This document shows positions 42,248 to 51,634 of a DNA stretch of 55,193 nt, one piece after another. Both the position numbers and the translations under genes were made by a program. Numbering within the stretch: the stretch's first letter is position 1; the number at the start of each line of letters is the position of its first letter. Origin of the DNA: Sphingomonas bacterium (GTDB lineage: Bacteria; Pseudomonadota; Alphaproteobacteria; Sphingomonadales; Sphingomonadaceae); the NCBI RefSeq assembly GCF_028292925.1, contig NZ_JAQGLK010000035.1, positions 1 through 55,193 of the forward strand, written 5' to 3'. The notes under the pieces were generated by a model, which ran no database searches, was not told the origin of the DNA, and worked only from the letters and a program-made list of their open reading frames with translations.

Positions 42248-45200
42248 CTAGAACGCCTTCTTGATGCTCGTGTACCAATAGCGGGCCTGCGGCTGATAGA
42301 CGCTCGACAGGTAGCCGGCCGAGGAAAGCGGCGGATCCTTGTCGAAGATGTTGCGCGCGCCGATCTGGATGGTCGTGCCGTCCATCATGCCGTTCTCGAA
42401 CGTGTACTGGCCATAGAGGTTGACGGTTGTCTGCCCCTTCACGACGAAGGCGTTGGTCGCCGCATCGCGCACCGCATTTTCGTACACGTCGTCGATGAAC
42501 TGGGTGAAGGCGCCGATCGTGACCGGGCCGGACTGCCAGCTGAACGTCGCCGCGATCCGCCAGCGCGGCTGGCCGTCGCGGCCGACGACATCGCCGCCGC
42601 CCTGGATCGGCACGCCGGCATTGACCAGCCCGGCGGCCCGCCCCTCGATCACCTGCTGCACGCCCGTGGGCGCATCGACGACATAGCTGATCAGCCGCGA
42701 TGCGTTGACGTTGAGCGAGAAGTTACCGACGCTGGTGTCGCGCAGGCGGTAATCGAGGTTGAAATCGATACCCTGCACCGTCACCGGCAGCAGATTTTCA
42801 AAGTTGGCGATCACGTAGAGCAGCTCGCCCACCGGCGCGAGCCCGGTGCCGGCGGCCAGCGCAACGTCGTCTGCGGTCGGCGCGCGGCGCACCACGTTGG
42901 GGTTGCTGCTGCCCTGCGCGCGCAGCAGGTAATCCAGGTTCAGACCGTTCTGGTAGTCGAGCAGGCCGACGACGTTCTTCTGCCGGATCCGCCAGCGATC
43001 GACCGTGAAGGTGACGTTGCCGAGCCCGTAGGGCAGCGGCGGCGTGAGCACGGCGCCGAAGCTCCAGCTTTCCGACTGTTCCGGCTTCAGGTTGGGGTTG
43101 CCGCCGCTGCGGCGCAGGACGGAGATGGAGCGCGCGCATTGCGAGAAGTTGGCGATGCGGCGCGCCCGCAGATCCGCCTCGCACAGCACGTAATCGATGC
43201 CGGTGTTCACCCGGTCCAGCGTGGAGGTGTTGATCACCTCCAGGTTCGGCGCGCGGAAGCCCTGCGACCACGAACCGCGCAGCTTCATGCCCTCCAGCAG
43301 ATCCCACGATCCGGCGATCTTCGGCTTCGCCACGCTGCCGACATCGCTATAATCCTCGTATCGGCCGGCAAGCTGGAAATCGAGCGAGCGGACGAGCGGT
43401 ATCTCCATGTCCGGGCTGACGATCGGCACCGCGAGTTCGGCATAGGCCGATTTCACGTTGCGCTTGCCCAACACGTCCGGGCTGGGGCTCGCCCCCGCCA
43501 GATCGGATCCGTAGAAGATTCCGGTCACCGCATCGGTATAGGTCGTGTCGGTCCCCGCGATGCCGCCCTGCCGCGCATCGCGGTTGTCGTTGTAGAATTC
43601 GCGGCGATATTCGATGCCGGCCGCAAGCCCGATGTTAAGCCCGCCCCAGATCTCCAGCAGATGATTGTTCGAGATCTTGAGGTCGGCCAGTGCCAGCGAT
43701 GTGCGGGTGCGCCGGGTCGCCTTGATCTTGAAGCTGTCGATCGTCGCCTGATTGTTGATCGAGGTATCGCCGATCGAAGGGTTCGCCGGATCGCCGCCGT
43801 TGAACGGATTGTAGGCATCCGACGTGGTCTTGTTGATCGCCTGTTGCAGCAACGTGTTCGACAGGCCGTCGGCAACGTCCCTGGCGGTCGCCCAGGTGTA
43901 GAGGCCCGCCGTCTCCCAGTTCCAGCCACCGATCGCGCCCTTCAGCCCGCCGAGGAAGCGATACTGGTAGTTCGTGACCTCGACCGTGCGGGGCCCCACA
44001 TCGACATAGTTGAGCGCGCTGATCGATACCGGCAGGCCGGCGGCGGGGATGTTCAGCCCCGGCAGGCGGTTGGGCGAGCCGACCGCGCCGAGTGGGTTCC
44101 AGTAAGCGTTGGCGGCCACGGTGATCGGGATGTTGGCGAGCGACCCGCCCGAACCGACGGTGGCTTCGGTCTTGCCGCGATAGAAACCGGCCTCGCCGAA
44201 GTAGCTGATATCGTCGGTCAGATCATAGTTGAGGAACCCGAACAGGTTGATCCGGCGAACCGATGCCTGGGTGGTCAGATCCTCGAACGTGCCGGGCGCG
44301 TCGAACCGCAGGTTCGAATCCACCGTGGCCATTTCGGTGGTGCCGTTGCCGTCGTCGTAGCAGACGCCGGGCGTGCCGGTGGCGACGCGGCAGCCCGCGC
44401 TGCTCGTCGGCTGGTTGTGGAACTGGCGGGACGCGTTGGTCAGCGCAACGCCGTTGCTGGTGATCACCCCGGCGCCGGTTGCCCGGAACGTGCCCCACGG
44501 CGTGCTGGTGCTGGTGCCGTTGAACGCGTTCACACCCGCGAACGACGTTCCCGCGACGGAGCTGCGACGGTCCACGTTGGCCGTGTAATCCTGATCGCGC
44601 AGGTACAGCTTGGATTTCTGGGCATAGCCCGCAAACAGCGAGACGTTGCCGCGCCCTTCGTTGAAATCCTTGCCCGCCAGGCCGTTGACGGTGAACTCGC
44701 GCAGGTTGGTGCCCTCGGCCAGGCCATATTGGGCATCGAGGTTCGCGCCGTTGAATTTGGACTTGAGCACGTTGTTGACGACGCCCGCCACCGCGTCCGA
44801 ACCATAAAGCGCCGCGGCGCCGTCGCGCAGCACCTCCACCCGCTCCAGCCCGCCGACGGGGATGGTGTTCGAATTGTAGCCGAAGGTCGGCACGCCGGAA
44901 TCGATCACGCCGGTGATCGCCTGCGATGTCGGGTGCAGCACGGTGCGCCGGCCGTTGATCAGCAGCAGCGTGTTGCCCTGGCCGAGCCCGCGCAGGCTGA
45001 CCGTCGAGACGTCGCCGCGCGCGGCGTTGGCGTTGCCGCCGCCGAGCACCTGTTCGTTGAAGGTCACGCCGCCAAGCTGCGGGATCGAGCGGAACAGATC
45101 GGCCCCGGATACCGCGGCCACCGCCTCCATCTGTTCGGCGCCGACCACGTTCACCGGCAGCGCGCCGGTGATCCGCGCGCCCTTGATCTGCGAACCGACG

Positions 45201-45658
45201 ACGACGATGTCGCTCTGCGGATCGGGCGCCTGGTCGGCCGCGGGCAGTGCGCTGGTCGGGCTGTCCGATACGGTGCCGGGGATTTCGGCCTGGGCCAGCA
45301 CGACCGGGCGGAACGCCGCCTGCTGCGGTGCGCCTGCTTTCGCCCGCATATTCGGATCGCGCAGGATGATCACGTCGTTGCGGTCGCTGGCGATCGCCAG
45401 GCCGGTGCCCTGGATCATCCGCTTCAGCGTCTCGCGCGCGTCGTGCGCGCCGACGAGGCGGGGGGTGCGGATGTTGCCCAGCCTTTCGGACGGGGCGATG
45501 ATCTGCAATCCGCTCTGCATCGCGAATACAGGCAGCGTCTTGGCCACCTTGCCCTCGGGCAGATCGAACATGCGCTGCTGCGCCTGCGCCTCGCCCGCCC
45601 ATAGCCCCAACATCGTCGCACCCAGCAGCGCCGCTCTCGCGGCCCGATTCCTCGTCAT
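42248..45658 (-). CDS. TonB-dependent receptor with STN signalling domain
   Basis: A 1136-residue outer-membrane receptor. A signal peptide (to about 27) is followed by an STN/secretin-like domain (about 31-90, with FDLPEGKVAKTLPVFAMQSGLQI), a TonB-box-like DIVVVGSQI, the plug (VNVVGAEQM to VVNNVLK) and a 22-strand-type barrel ending in aromatic IKKAF. The STN domain contacts a FecR-type inner-membrane protein when ligand binds; a sigma factor and FecR gene lie directly upstream and divergent. The start at 45658 is preceded by AAGGGGG; longer in-frame extensions enter the intergenic region. Ligand unknown; the neighbouring gamma-glutamyltransferase-like gene hints at peptides or amides. Confidence 0.94.
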   Translation of the reverse strand: MTRNRAARAALLGATMLGLWAGEAQAQQRMFDLPEGKVAKTLPVFAMQSGLQIIAPSERLGNIRTPRLVGAHDARETLKRMIQGTGLAIASDRNDVIILRDPNMRAKAGAPQQAAFRPVVLAQAEIPGTVSDSPTSALPAADQAPDPQSDIVVVGSQIKGARITGALPVNVVGAEQMEAVAAVSGADLFRSIPQLGGVTFNEQVLGGGNANAARGDVSTVSLRGLGQGNTLLLINGRRTVLHPTSQAITGVIDSGVPTFGYNSNTIPVGGLERVEVLRDGAAALYGSDAVAGVVNNVLKSKFNGANLDAQYGLAEGTNLREFTVNGLAGKDFNEGRGNVSLFAGYAQKSKLYLRDQDYTANVDRRSSVAGTSFAGVNAFNGTSTSTPWGTFRATGAGVITSNGVALTNASRQFHNQPTSSAGCRVATGTPGVCYDDGNGTTEMATVDSNLRFDAPGTFEDLTTQASVRRINLFGFLNYDLTDDISYFGEAGFYRGKTEATVGSGGSLANIPITVAANAYWNPLGAVGSPNRLPGLNIPAAGLPVSISALNYVDVGPRTVEVTNYQYRFLGGLKGAIGGWNWETAGLYTWATARDVADGLSNTLLQQAINKTTSDAYNPFNGGDPANPSIGDTSINNQATIDSFKIKATRRTRTSLALADLKISNNHLLEIWGGLNIGLAAGIEYRREFYNDNRDARQGGIAGTDTTYTDAVTGIFYGSDLAGASPSPDVLGKRNVKSAYAELAVPIVSPDMEIPLVRSLDFQLAGRYEDYSDVGSVAKPKIAGSWDLLEGMKLRGSWSQGFRAPNLEVINTSTLDRVNTGIDYVLCEADLRARRIANFSQCARSISVLRRSGGNPNLKPEQSESWSFGAVLTPPLPYGLGNVTFTVDRWRIRQKNVVGLLDYQNGLNLDYLLRAQGSSNPNVVRRAPTADDVALAAGTGLAPVGELLYVIANFENLLPVTVQGIDFNLDYRLRDTSVGNFSLNVNASRLISYVVDAPTGVQQVIEGRAAGLVNAGVPIQGGGDVVGRDGQPRWRIAATFSWQSGPVTIGAFTQFIDDVYENAVRDAATNAFVVKGQTTVNLYGQYTFENGMMDGTTIQIGARNIFDKDPPLSSAGYLSSVYQPQARYWYTSIKKAF

Positions 45659-46020
45659 GTCCCGGTAATCCCCCTTTGAGCGGCGCCGCCCCGCTGATTG
45701 CGGGTTCGGCATCCTGTTCACGCACATGACGATGCACCGGCGGGCCGGCGTACCGCCGATCACCGCCTTGCGGCGTCCGTCTCTGGTCGTTCTTTCCGGC
45801 ACCCGGCCGGCGTGGCGTTGCACATGCGGATCCCCGTACGATGGAGTTCCGGCATCCCCTTCCCGAGGTGGCGGCGTCGCGGCCGCCTGTGCGATGTCTG
45901 CCCGGCAGCGTCTCTTGGAGCCGGCGCAGCGCGCTTGAACGATTAAGACAGCTCCGCGTCAGGTTTCCGCCATCGCCCGCTTCAATAAAGTGCGCGCACC
46001 CCGAAACCTCATGCGCTGCG
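45659..46020. other. Divergent intergenic region between the TonB receptor and sigma factor
   Basis: These 362 bases separate the two starts and must hold both promoters. I see no convincing gene; the open frames that cross it (both strands) are extensions of the flanking genes without ribosome sites. A ribosome site for the receptor (AAGGGGG) lies at its left end. No clear sigma-70 or ECF -35/-10 pair could be fixed by eye. Confidence 0.6.
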
Positions 46021-46662
46021 ATGCACAATAACCGCTTGCTTTCACGTGCCGTTCATCATCCACTGACAGTCGTGAACGTGATTCCCCCCAACCGGGCCGA
46101 GTGGCTGGCGCGCCACATCTGCCCGCACGAGCCGGCGCTTCGCCGCTGGCTGACGCGCCGCCCGTCGTTCCGTTACGATATCGACGATATCGTGCAGGAG
46201 GCTTACGCAAAGCTCGCTTTGCTGGCGTCGGTCGAACATATCACCAATCCTCGCGCCTATTTCTTTCGCACTGCGTTTTCGATTCTGGTGAACGAGACGC
46301 GCCGTGCGCAGGTCGTATCGATCGATAGTCTGGGGGAACTTGGTCGCCTGGACGCGGAGTCGCAGGAAGTAGCACCCGACATACAGGCCGAAAGCCGGCA
46401 GGAGTTACGCCAGGTCGCCGAGGCGATCGCACAACTTCCGGTCAAGTGCCGCGAAGCGTTCATTCTGCGCAAGGTTCACGGGCTGTCGCAGCGCGAGTGC
46501 GCCGTTCATCTCGGTATTTCGGAAAGCACCGTGGAAAAACATGTCGGCCGTGGCATCCGCCATCTGGTTCGGATATTCGGGCGTGGCGGAAAAGCGGGGG
46601 CTCCTGCGTCTATGGTCCGAATGCCGGATGCGGGAAATTATGCCGAGGCGCGAAACGAGTGA
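46021..46662 (+). CDS. ECF sigma factor, FecI-like
   Basis: A 213-residue sigma factor with region 2 (about 40-100, YDIDDIVQEAYAKLA and NPRAYFFRTAFSILVNETRR) and region 4 (about 135-190, LPVKCREAFILRKVHGLSQRECA and LGISESTVEKHVGRG). The wording is that of the FecI/cell-surface-signalling group. It should direct polymerase to the promoter of the divergent TonB receptor and perhaps its own operon. The start is uncertain: ATG 46021 or an in-frame GTG at 46072 or 46078, which would fit family N-termini (NVIPPNRAEW). It overlaps fecR by 23 bases. Confidence 0.9.
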   Translation: MHNNRLLSRAVHHPLTVVNVIPPNRAEWLARHICPHEPALRRWLTRRPSFRYDIDDIVQEAYAKLALLASVEHITNPRAYFFRTAFSILVNETRRAQVVSIDSLGELGRLDAESQEVAPDIQAESRQELRQVAEAIAQLPVKCREAFILRKVHGLSQRECAVHLGISESTVEKHVGRGIRHLVRIFGRGGKAGAPASMVRMPDAGNYAEARNE

Positions 46663-47689
46663 CGAGATCGACGAGCGGGCCGCTCAGTGGGCGGCTCGGG
46701 TCGATAATGCGCCGCTCGATCCCGCAGAAGAAGCCGAACTCCAGGCGTGGCTTGCCGGCGATGCGCGACGGCTTGGCGCCTATGCGCGCGCGCGCGCCAT
46801 TCTTGTCCGCGTCGAGGTCGCACGGGCGCTGGGCGCGGGATACGATCCCGATCGCTTCCTCGCCGTCGATGGTAGCGGCGACTGCGGCGATGGCGGCCAG
46901 GATGATAGCCACGCCGGAGAGGACGTCGTCGGTAGAAATCCCGACATCTCGCGCCGCCGCATGCTCTGGCTGTCCGGCACCGCGGCCGCCGTCGCCGCGG
47001 TGGCCGGCGGCACGATCGGGTTCGACCGGCTGAGCCGCGGCCGCTACTACGAAACGGGAGTGGGCGAGATGCGGCGGATCGCCATGCCCGATGGCAGCAT
47101 CGTCAACCTCAACACCGCCAGCGCGCTCTACGTCCGCTTCGACAGCGCGCGCCGCGCCGTTTTCCTGGATGCCGGCGAAGCGCAGTTCGAGGTCACGAAG
47201 GACCCGGCGCGGCCGTTCGTCGTTACAGCGGGCAGCACCAGCGTGCAGGCGATCGGCACCGCCTTCTCCGTCCGGCGGGAGCCCGACGCCAAGGTAAGCG
47301 TCGTGGTCAGCGAAGGCGTGGTCGAGGTAGCCCGCGCCGGCAATGGCACCAAGCCGGTGACCCTCGCCCGCAACATGCGCGCGCATGCCGATGCCCATGC
47401 CGACACGCCCATCGACGCCGATACCGTCGATCCGGAACTGGTCCAGCGGCAGCTCTACTGGCGCGAGGGCAAGATCGCCTTCACCGATGCGACACTGGCC
47501 GACGCCGCGGCGGAATTTGCCCGCTACAATGCCGAACGCATCGTCATTCCCGATCCGGCACTCGCCGCGAAGCGGATCAGCGGGCTGTTCGTGGCGACCG
47601 ATCCGGCCGGCTTCGCGGACGCCGTCGGGGCGATCTTCGGAGTGGATATCCGCCGCGACGGCACGGCGATCACCATCACGGCCGGCTGA
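46640..47689 (+). CDS. FecR-type anti-sigma/sigma regulator
   Basis: A 349-residue inner-membrane protein. It has an N-terminal cytoplasmic DUF4880-like segment (ERAAQWAARVDNAPLDPAEEAELQAW split over residues 12-38), one membrane helix (about 108-128, after RRRM) and the periplasmic FecR domain (RRIAMPDGSIVNLNTAS onward) with a C-terminal STN-contact part (ITITAG). Between the first domain and the helix is an unusual Gly/Asp-rich linker (about 76-100). I choose ATG 46640 (GGGA upstream); ATG 46628 is also possible. It should hold or activate the sigma factor depending on receptor occupancy. Confidence 0.92.
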   Translation: MPRRETSDEIDERAAQWAARVDNAPLDPAEEAELQAWLAGDARRLGAYARARAILVRVEVARALGAGYDPDRFLAVDGSGDCGDGGQDDSHAGEDVVGRNPDISRRRMLWLSGTAAAVAAVAGGTIGFDRLSRGRYYETGVGEMRRIAMPDGSIVNLNTASALYVRFDSARRAVFLDAGEAQFEVTKDPARPFVVTAGSTSVQAIGTAFSVRREPDAKVSVVVSEGVVEVARAGNGTKPVTLARNMRAHADAHADTPIDADTVDPELVQRQLYWREGKIAFTDATLADAAAEFARYNAERIVIPDPALAAKRISGLFVATDPAGFADAVGAIFGVDIRRDGTAITITAG

Positions 47690-47764
47690 GACCCGGCGAA
47701 CGGGCGCGCGGCATTCGTCGAACAAGGGGGCGGACCGTCGGGCCGCGACAGGGAGATCACGAGC

Positions 47765-49681
47765 ATGAGCCGTAACGACAGCGAAGACGCGTCCCCCGCG
47801 ACCTTGAGCCGGCGTGACTTCGCCGCCCTCGCCATCGGTGGGGCCGCAATCGTCGGCGGGGCGCAGGGCACATCGGCGCAGACCGGCCGCCCGGCCGTGG
47901 CCCCGGTTGCGCCCCCTGCCCCCGGCCCCGTCGAGCCGACCCGGCTGGTGAGCGCGGGCGAGACGCTGCGCCCCGAGATCGTGGGCGACTTCGGCATCGT
48001 CGCGGCCGGGCGCCATTATGCGGTGGCCGCGGGCACCCGGATGCTGATGGCCGGCGGCAATGCGACGGATGCGGGGGTTGCCGCGGTGTTCGCGGCCGCC
48101 GTGACCGAGATCTCGCACTTCGGCTTTGGTGGCGAGGCACCGACAATCATATACGACGCGAAGACGAAGAAGGTCTCCGTCGTCAACGGCCAGGGCACCG
48201 CCCCCGCGCTTGCCACGCCGGACAGGTTCGCCAGCGCCGGTATCATCCCCGGCAACGGCCCGAACGGCGGCACGGTGCCCGCGATGGTCGATGCGATGGC
48301 GCGCGCGCTGCAACTGAACGGCACGATGACGCTGGCGCAGGTACTGGTTCCCGCGATCGAGCTGGCGGACGGCTTCGTCATGTACAATTTCCTGGCCGAG
48401 GTGTTCGCCAGCCAGAAACAGGCCACCTCGAAGTGGAAGTCCGCCTACGACACCTATTATCCGGGCGGTAAGCTGCCGGTGACGGGTGAGATCTACCGCC
48501 AGCCCAATCTGGCCCGCACGATCCGTACCATCGCAGAGGCCGACGCGGCGGCGTTCAAGCGGAACAAGGATCGCAAGGCCGCGATCCAGGCCGGCCGCGA
48601 CGCCTTCTACAAGGGCGACATCGCCCGCCGGATCGGCGCCGCGATGGAAGCCGATGGCGGCCTGATGCGGTATGAGGATCTCGCCAGCTATCAGGGCAAG
48701 GTCGAGGCGCCGGCGACGGCGGACGTGTTCGGCTACCGGGTCTGCAAAGGCGGCTTCTGGAGCCAGGGCCCGGCGATGCTGATGGGCATGAGCATCGCGG
48801 AGGCGGCCGGGATCGGCGCGATGGTGCCGGACAGCGACGCCTATCTCCACACGCTCGCGGAATCGATCAAGCTGGCGTTCGACGATCGCAATGCCTTCTT
48901 CGGCGATCCCGATTTCGCTACCGTTCCGATGAAGGGGCTGCTTTCCCGCGAATATGCCGCCGAACGCGCGAAGCTGATCGGGCCGCGCGCCTCGCTTGAA
49001 CATCGCTTCGGCAACCCCTGGGCGCATGAGGGCCGGCCGCGCACGACCCCTGCCTTCACCCCGCACATGCTGAAGCCCACGGGCGGCCCGAGCGCCGACA
49101 CCACCGCGATCGAGGTGGTCGACGCGCAGGGCAATCTGTTCAGCGCGACGCCGAGTTCCGGCTGGCTGCTGGGCGGCGCCTATATCGCCGGCGACACGGG
49201 CGTGCCGATGAGCAACCGGATGACGGTGTTCGATCTCGATCCCGCCAGCCCCAACGTGCTCGCCCCCGGCAAGCGGCCACGGACCACGCTGTCGCCGTGC
49301 ATGGTGCTGAAGGATGGCGCGCCGTTCCTGGCGATCGGCACGCCGGGCGGCGACAACCAGGATCAGCAGATCATGAACGTGCTGCTTCGCATCCTGGCCT
49401 TCAACCAGCCGCTACAGGCCGCGATCGAGGCGCCGCGGATCAACTCCAACCATTTCCACGGATCGTTCGCGGTGAAGAAGGATGCGCCCGGCGTGCTGGA
49501 AATCGAAAACCGGGTGCCCGAAGCGGTTCGCGCCCAACTGGCCGCGCGCGGCCACAAGCTCGACGTGCTCGGCCCCTACGGCGTGTCGACGGGCATCGTG
49601 GCGGTGGGGGTGATGCCGGGATCGGGAACACTGCGTGGCGGTGCGGACGTGCGGCGGGAGCGGTACGTCTTCGGCTGGTAG
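47765..49681 (+). CDS. Tat-exported gamma-glutamyltransferase-like Ntn hydrolase
   Basis: A 638-residue protein with a Tat-type signal (LSRRDFAALAIGGAA) and a gamma-glutamyltranspeptidase fold. FGFGGEAPTIIYD and GTVPAMVDAMARA belong to the large subunit; self-cleavage should expose T446 of DTTAIEVVDAQGN. In classical enzymes the nucleophile is followed by Thr-His, here by Thr-Ala, and the oxyanion glycines read GTPGGDNQDQ, a form I associate with the YwrD/oxamate-amidohydrolase-like branch. Activity on gamma-glutamyl peptides or other amides is likely; exact substrate unknown. It lies 75 bases after fecR in the same direction and ends 26 bases before the convergent HAD gene. Confidence 0.9.
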   Translation: MSRNDSEDASPATLSRRDFAALAIGGAAIVGGAQGTSAQTGRPAVAPVAPPAPGPVEPTRLVSAGETLRPEIVGDFGIVAAGRHYAVAAGTRMLMAGGNATDAGVAAVFAAAVTEISHFGFGGEAPTIIYDAKTKKVSVVNGQGTAPALATPDRFASAGIIPGNGPNGGTVPAMVDAMARALQLNGTMTLAQVLVPAIELADGFVMYNFLAEVFASQKQATSKWKSAYDTYYPGGKLPVTGEIYRQPNLARTIRTIAEADAAAFKRNKDRKAAIQAGRDAFYKGDIARRIGAAMEADGGLMRYEDLASYQGKVEAPATADVFGYRVCKGGFWSQGPAMLMGMSIAEAAGIGAMVPDSDAYLHTLAESIKLAFDDRNAFFGDPDFATVPMKGLLSREYAAERAKLIGPRASLEHRFGNPWAHEGRPRTTPAFTPHMLKPTGGPSADTTAIEVVDAQGNLFSATPSSGWLLGGAYIAGDTGVPMSNRMTVFDLDPASPNVLAPGKRPRTTLSPCMVLKDGAPFLAIGTPGGDNQDQQIMNVLLRILAFNQPLQAAIEAPRINSNHFHGSFAVKKDAPGVLEIENRVPEAVRAQLAARGHKLDVLGPYGVSTGIVAVGVMPGSGTLRGGADVRRERYVFGW

Positions 49682-49707
49682 GCGGCCGGAGGGCCAGTAG
49701 CCGGCGG

Positions 49708-50373
49708 TCAGCCGGCGAGCGGCGAGCCCGCATAGTCCGCAAGCAGGGCGGCGACATCGTCATAGATGCACATGGCGCCCGCCCCGCGCAGCGCCTCGTC
49801 GCTGAACTTGCCCGATCGCAGCGCGACGGTGGCGATGCCGCATTTCGCCGCGGCGGAAACATCGTAGGGCGTGTCCCCCACCACGATGACCTCGTCGGGG
49901 CCGAGCGGCGCGACTTTCTTCAGCGCGGTCGCAAAGATGTCCGGCGCGGGCTTGGTATTCTCGACGTCGTCCGCGCTGGTCGCCGCGGCCACCAGATCGC
50001 GGATGTCGAGCAGATCGGTATAATGGTCCAGTTCCGATTTCGCAGCGGAGGAGGCGAGCACCACTTTCTGCCCGGCCTGGTGGACGCGGACGATCAGCTC
50101 GCGCGCGCCCGGGAAGGGCTGCACCTGATCGAGGTAACGGGCCTTGAACACATCGCCATGGGCATCGCCCAGCCGCTCGTGGGTGGCCTCGTCGCTTCCG
50201 GGAAGCAACGTCGGCACCAGATTGTCGGCGCCCTTGCCGATCTGATCGTGGATCACCTGCCGATCGAAGTGCACGCCCTCGCCGCGGAACACCTCTTCCC
50301 AGGCCAGAACGTGCTGATCGTTCGAATCGACCAGCGTTCCGTCGATATCGAACAGGATGGCCTTGATGGGCAT
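49708..50373 (-). CDS. HAD-family phosphatase
   Basis: A 221-residue cytoplasmic hydrolase of the phosphoglycolate phosphatase/beta-phosphoglucomutase-like class. All four HAD motifs are visible: DIDGTLVDS (I), LASSA (II), the lysine in TKPAPDIF (III) and VVGDTPYDV (IV), with a helical cap domain at about 17-85. Substrate cannot be told from sequence. ATG 50373 is preceded by GGAAGCGAG; the longer frame upstream is not protein-like. Confidence 0.93.
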   Translation of the reverse strand: MPIKAILFDIDGTLVDSNDQHVLAWEEVFRGEGVHFDRQVIHDQIGKGADNLVPTLLPGSDEATHERLGDAHGDVFKARYLDQVQPFPGARELIVRVHQAGQKVVLASSAAKSELDHYTDLLDIRDLVAAATSADDVENTKPAPDIFATALKKVAPLGPDEVIVVGDTPYDVSAAAKCGIATVALRSGKFSDEALRGAGAMCIYDDVAALLADYAGSPLAG

Positions 50374-50653
50374 GCGTCGGCTCGCTTCCGTGCAGAGGAA
50401 AGGGCTGCCGGCCGTCAACGGCCAGCCTGATGGACTGACGAACTGGTGAACTGGTGAACGGCGATGCCGGCGGCGCTGTTCCGCCGGGCGAGAAAATGCG
50501 GCGCCAAGGGCGGCGTGCGGCGTCTGGGATCCGCCTTGCGCGCCGGAGAGCCTTTCCCCGCCGGGGCTATGCCGGTAGCGATCGCCACGAACCCGCACCG
50601 CGACGGATCCGCGCGGCACGACACAGGATGACCCGCCTCATGAGATACTGGCG

Positions 50654-51634
50654 ATGACACCACCCGCCATTCTGCGCAGGCTGATCCCGGATCCGTTCAT
50701 CCTGGCCTTGCTCGTTACGCTGCTCGTGGCGACGTTGCTGCCGGCGCGTGGTCAGGCGGCGGTAATGGTCGGCTGGCTGTCGACCGCGGCGGTACTGCTG
50801 CTGTTCTTCTTCCACGGTGCCAAGCTCGCGCGGGAAACCGTATTCGCCGCCTTGCTGCACTGGCGGCTGCACGCCGTGATCCTCGGCTCGACGTTCGTCA
50901 TGTTTCCGCTGCTGGCGATGGCCGTCTCGCGCGCGTTTCCGGCGCTGATGCCGCAGCCACTGTGGATCGGCATCCTGTTTCTGGCGGCGCTGCCATCGAC
51001 GGTGCAGTCGTCGATCGCGTTCGTCTCGATGGCGCGGGGCAACGTGCCCGCGGCGATCGCATCGGCATCCGCCTCGCAACTGCTCGGCGTGCTGGTGACG
51101 CCGCCCCTGATCTCGCTGATGGCCGGGGCCCACGGGGCGCAGGTGTCGCTCAGCCAGATCGGATCGGTCATGATGCTGATCCTGGCGCCGTTCGTCGCCG
51201 GCCATTTGCTGCGGCCGTGGATCGGCGGCTGGGTGCAGCGCCACAAGCCGGCGATCGCCATCACCGATCGTGCGGCGATCCTGATCGCGGTCTACAGCGC
51301 CTTTTCCGCCGCGGTGATCGAGGGCGTCTGGAGCCGGGTGCCGCCGGCCACGTTCGGCGTGCTCGTCGCGATCTGCGGCGCGATGCTCGCTTTCGCGTTG
51401 ATCTTCACCCATTTAGCCGGCCGGCTGCTCGGCTTCAGCCGGGAGGACGAGATCACGATCCTGTTCTGTGGTACGAAGAAATCGTTGGTGCAGGGTGTGC
51501 CGATGGCGCGCGTTCTGTTCGCCGGCCCCGATCTGGGGCTCATCCTGCTGCCGATCATGGTGTTCCACCAGATGCAGCTGATGGTCTGCGCCTGGATCGC
51601 GCGCCGTTATGGGGAGAGGAAGGACGATGTGTGA
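50654..51634 (+). CDS. Bile acid:sodium symporter family transporter (YfeH-like)
   Basis: A 326-residue membrane protein with nine to ten helices. LFFFHGAKLA, LAALPSTVQSSIAFV, the duplicated SASQLLGVLVTPP and GTKKSLVQGVP match the SBF-like/YfeH group rather than the arsenite exporter Acr3. Members move organic anions with sodium or protons; bile acids are not implied for this organism. The last eight bases overlap the start of the HD-domain gene, so both are likely translated together. About 280 bases (50374-50653) separate it from the HAD gene; I see no gene in that stretch. Confidence 0.9.
   Translation: MTPPAILRRLIPDPFILALLVTLLVATLLPARGQAAVMVGWLSTAAVLLLFFFHGAKLARETVFAALLHWRLHAVILGSTFVMFPLLAMAVSRAFPALMPQPLWIGILFLAALPSTVQSSIAFVSMARGNVPAAIASASASQLLGVLVTPPLISLMAGAHGAQVSLSQIGSVMMLILAPFVAGHLLRPWIGGWVQRHKPAIAITDRAAILIAVYSAFSAAVIEGVWSRVPPATFGVLVAICGAMLAFALIFTHLAGRLLGFSREDEITILFCGTKKSLVQGVPMARVLFAGPDLGLILLPIMVFHQMQLMVCAWIARRYGERKDDV

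Noticed and set aside
41909-42278. Two short open frames in the gap between the amidohydrolase and the TonB receptor
   Set aside because: Both are rich in Arg, Pro and Gly, lack ribosome sites, and lie between two hairpins that look like terminators.
42209-45604. 1131-codon open frame antisense to the STN-type TonB receptor
   Set aside because: It is Arg/Ala/Gly-rich with no domain likeness or ribosome site. High-GC genes on the opposite strand produce such long open frames by codon bias.
42248-49681. Lasso-peptide cluster
   Set aside because: The receptor, sigma and FecR genes fit, but there is no precursor peptide, no B or C maturation enzyme and no adjacent isopeptidase; the S9 peptidase is 13 kb away.
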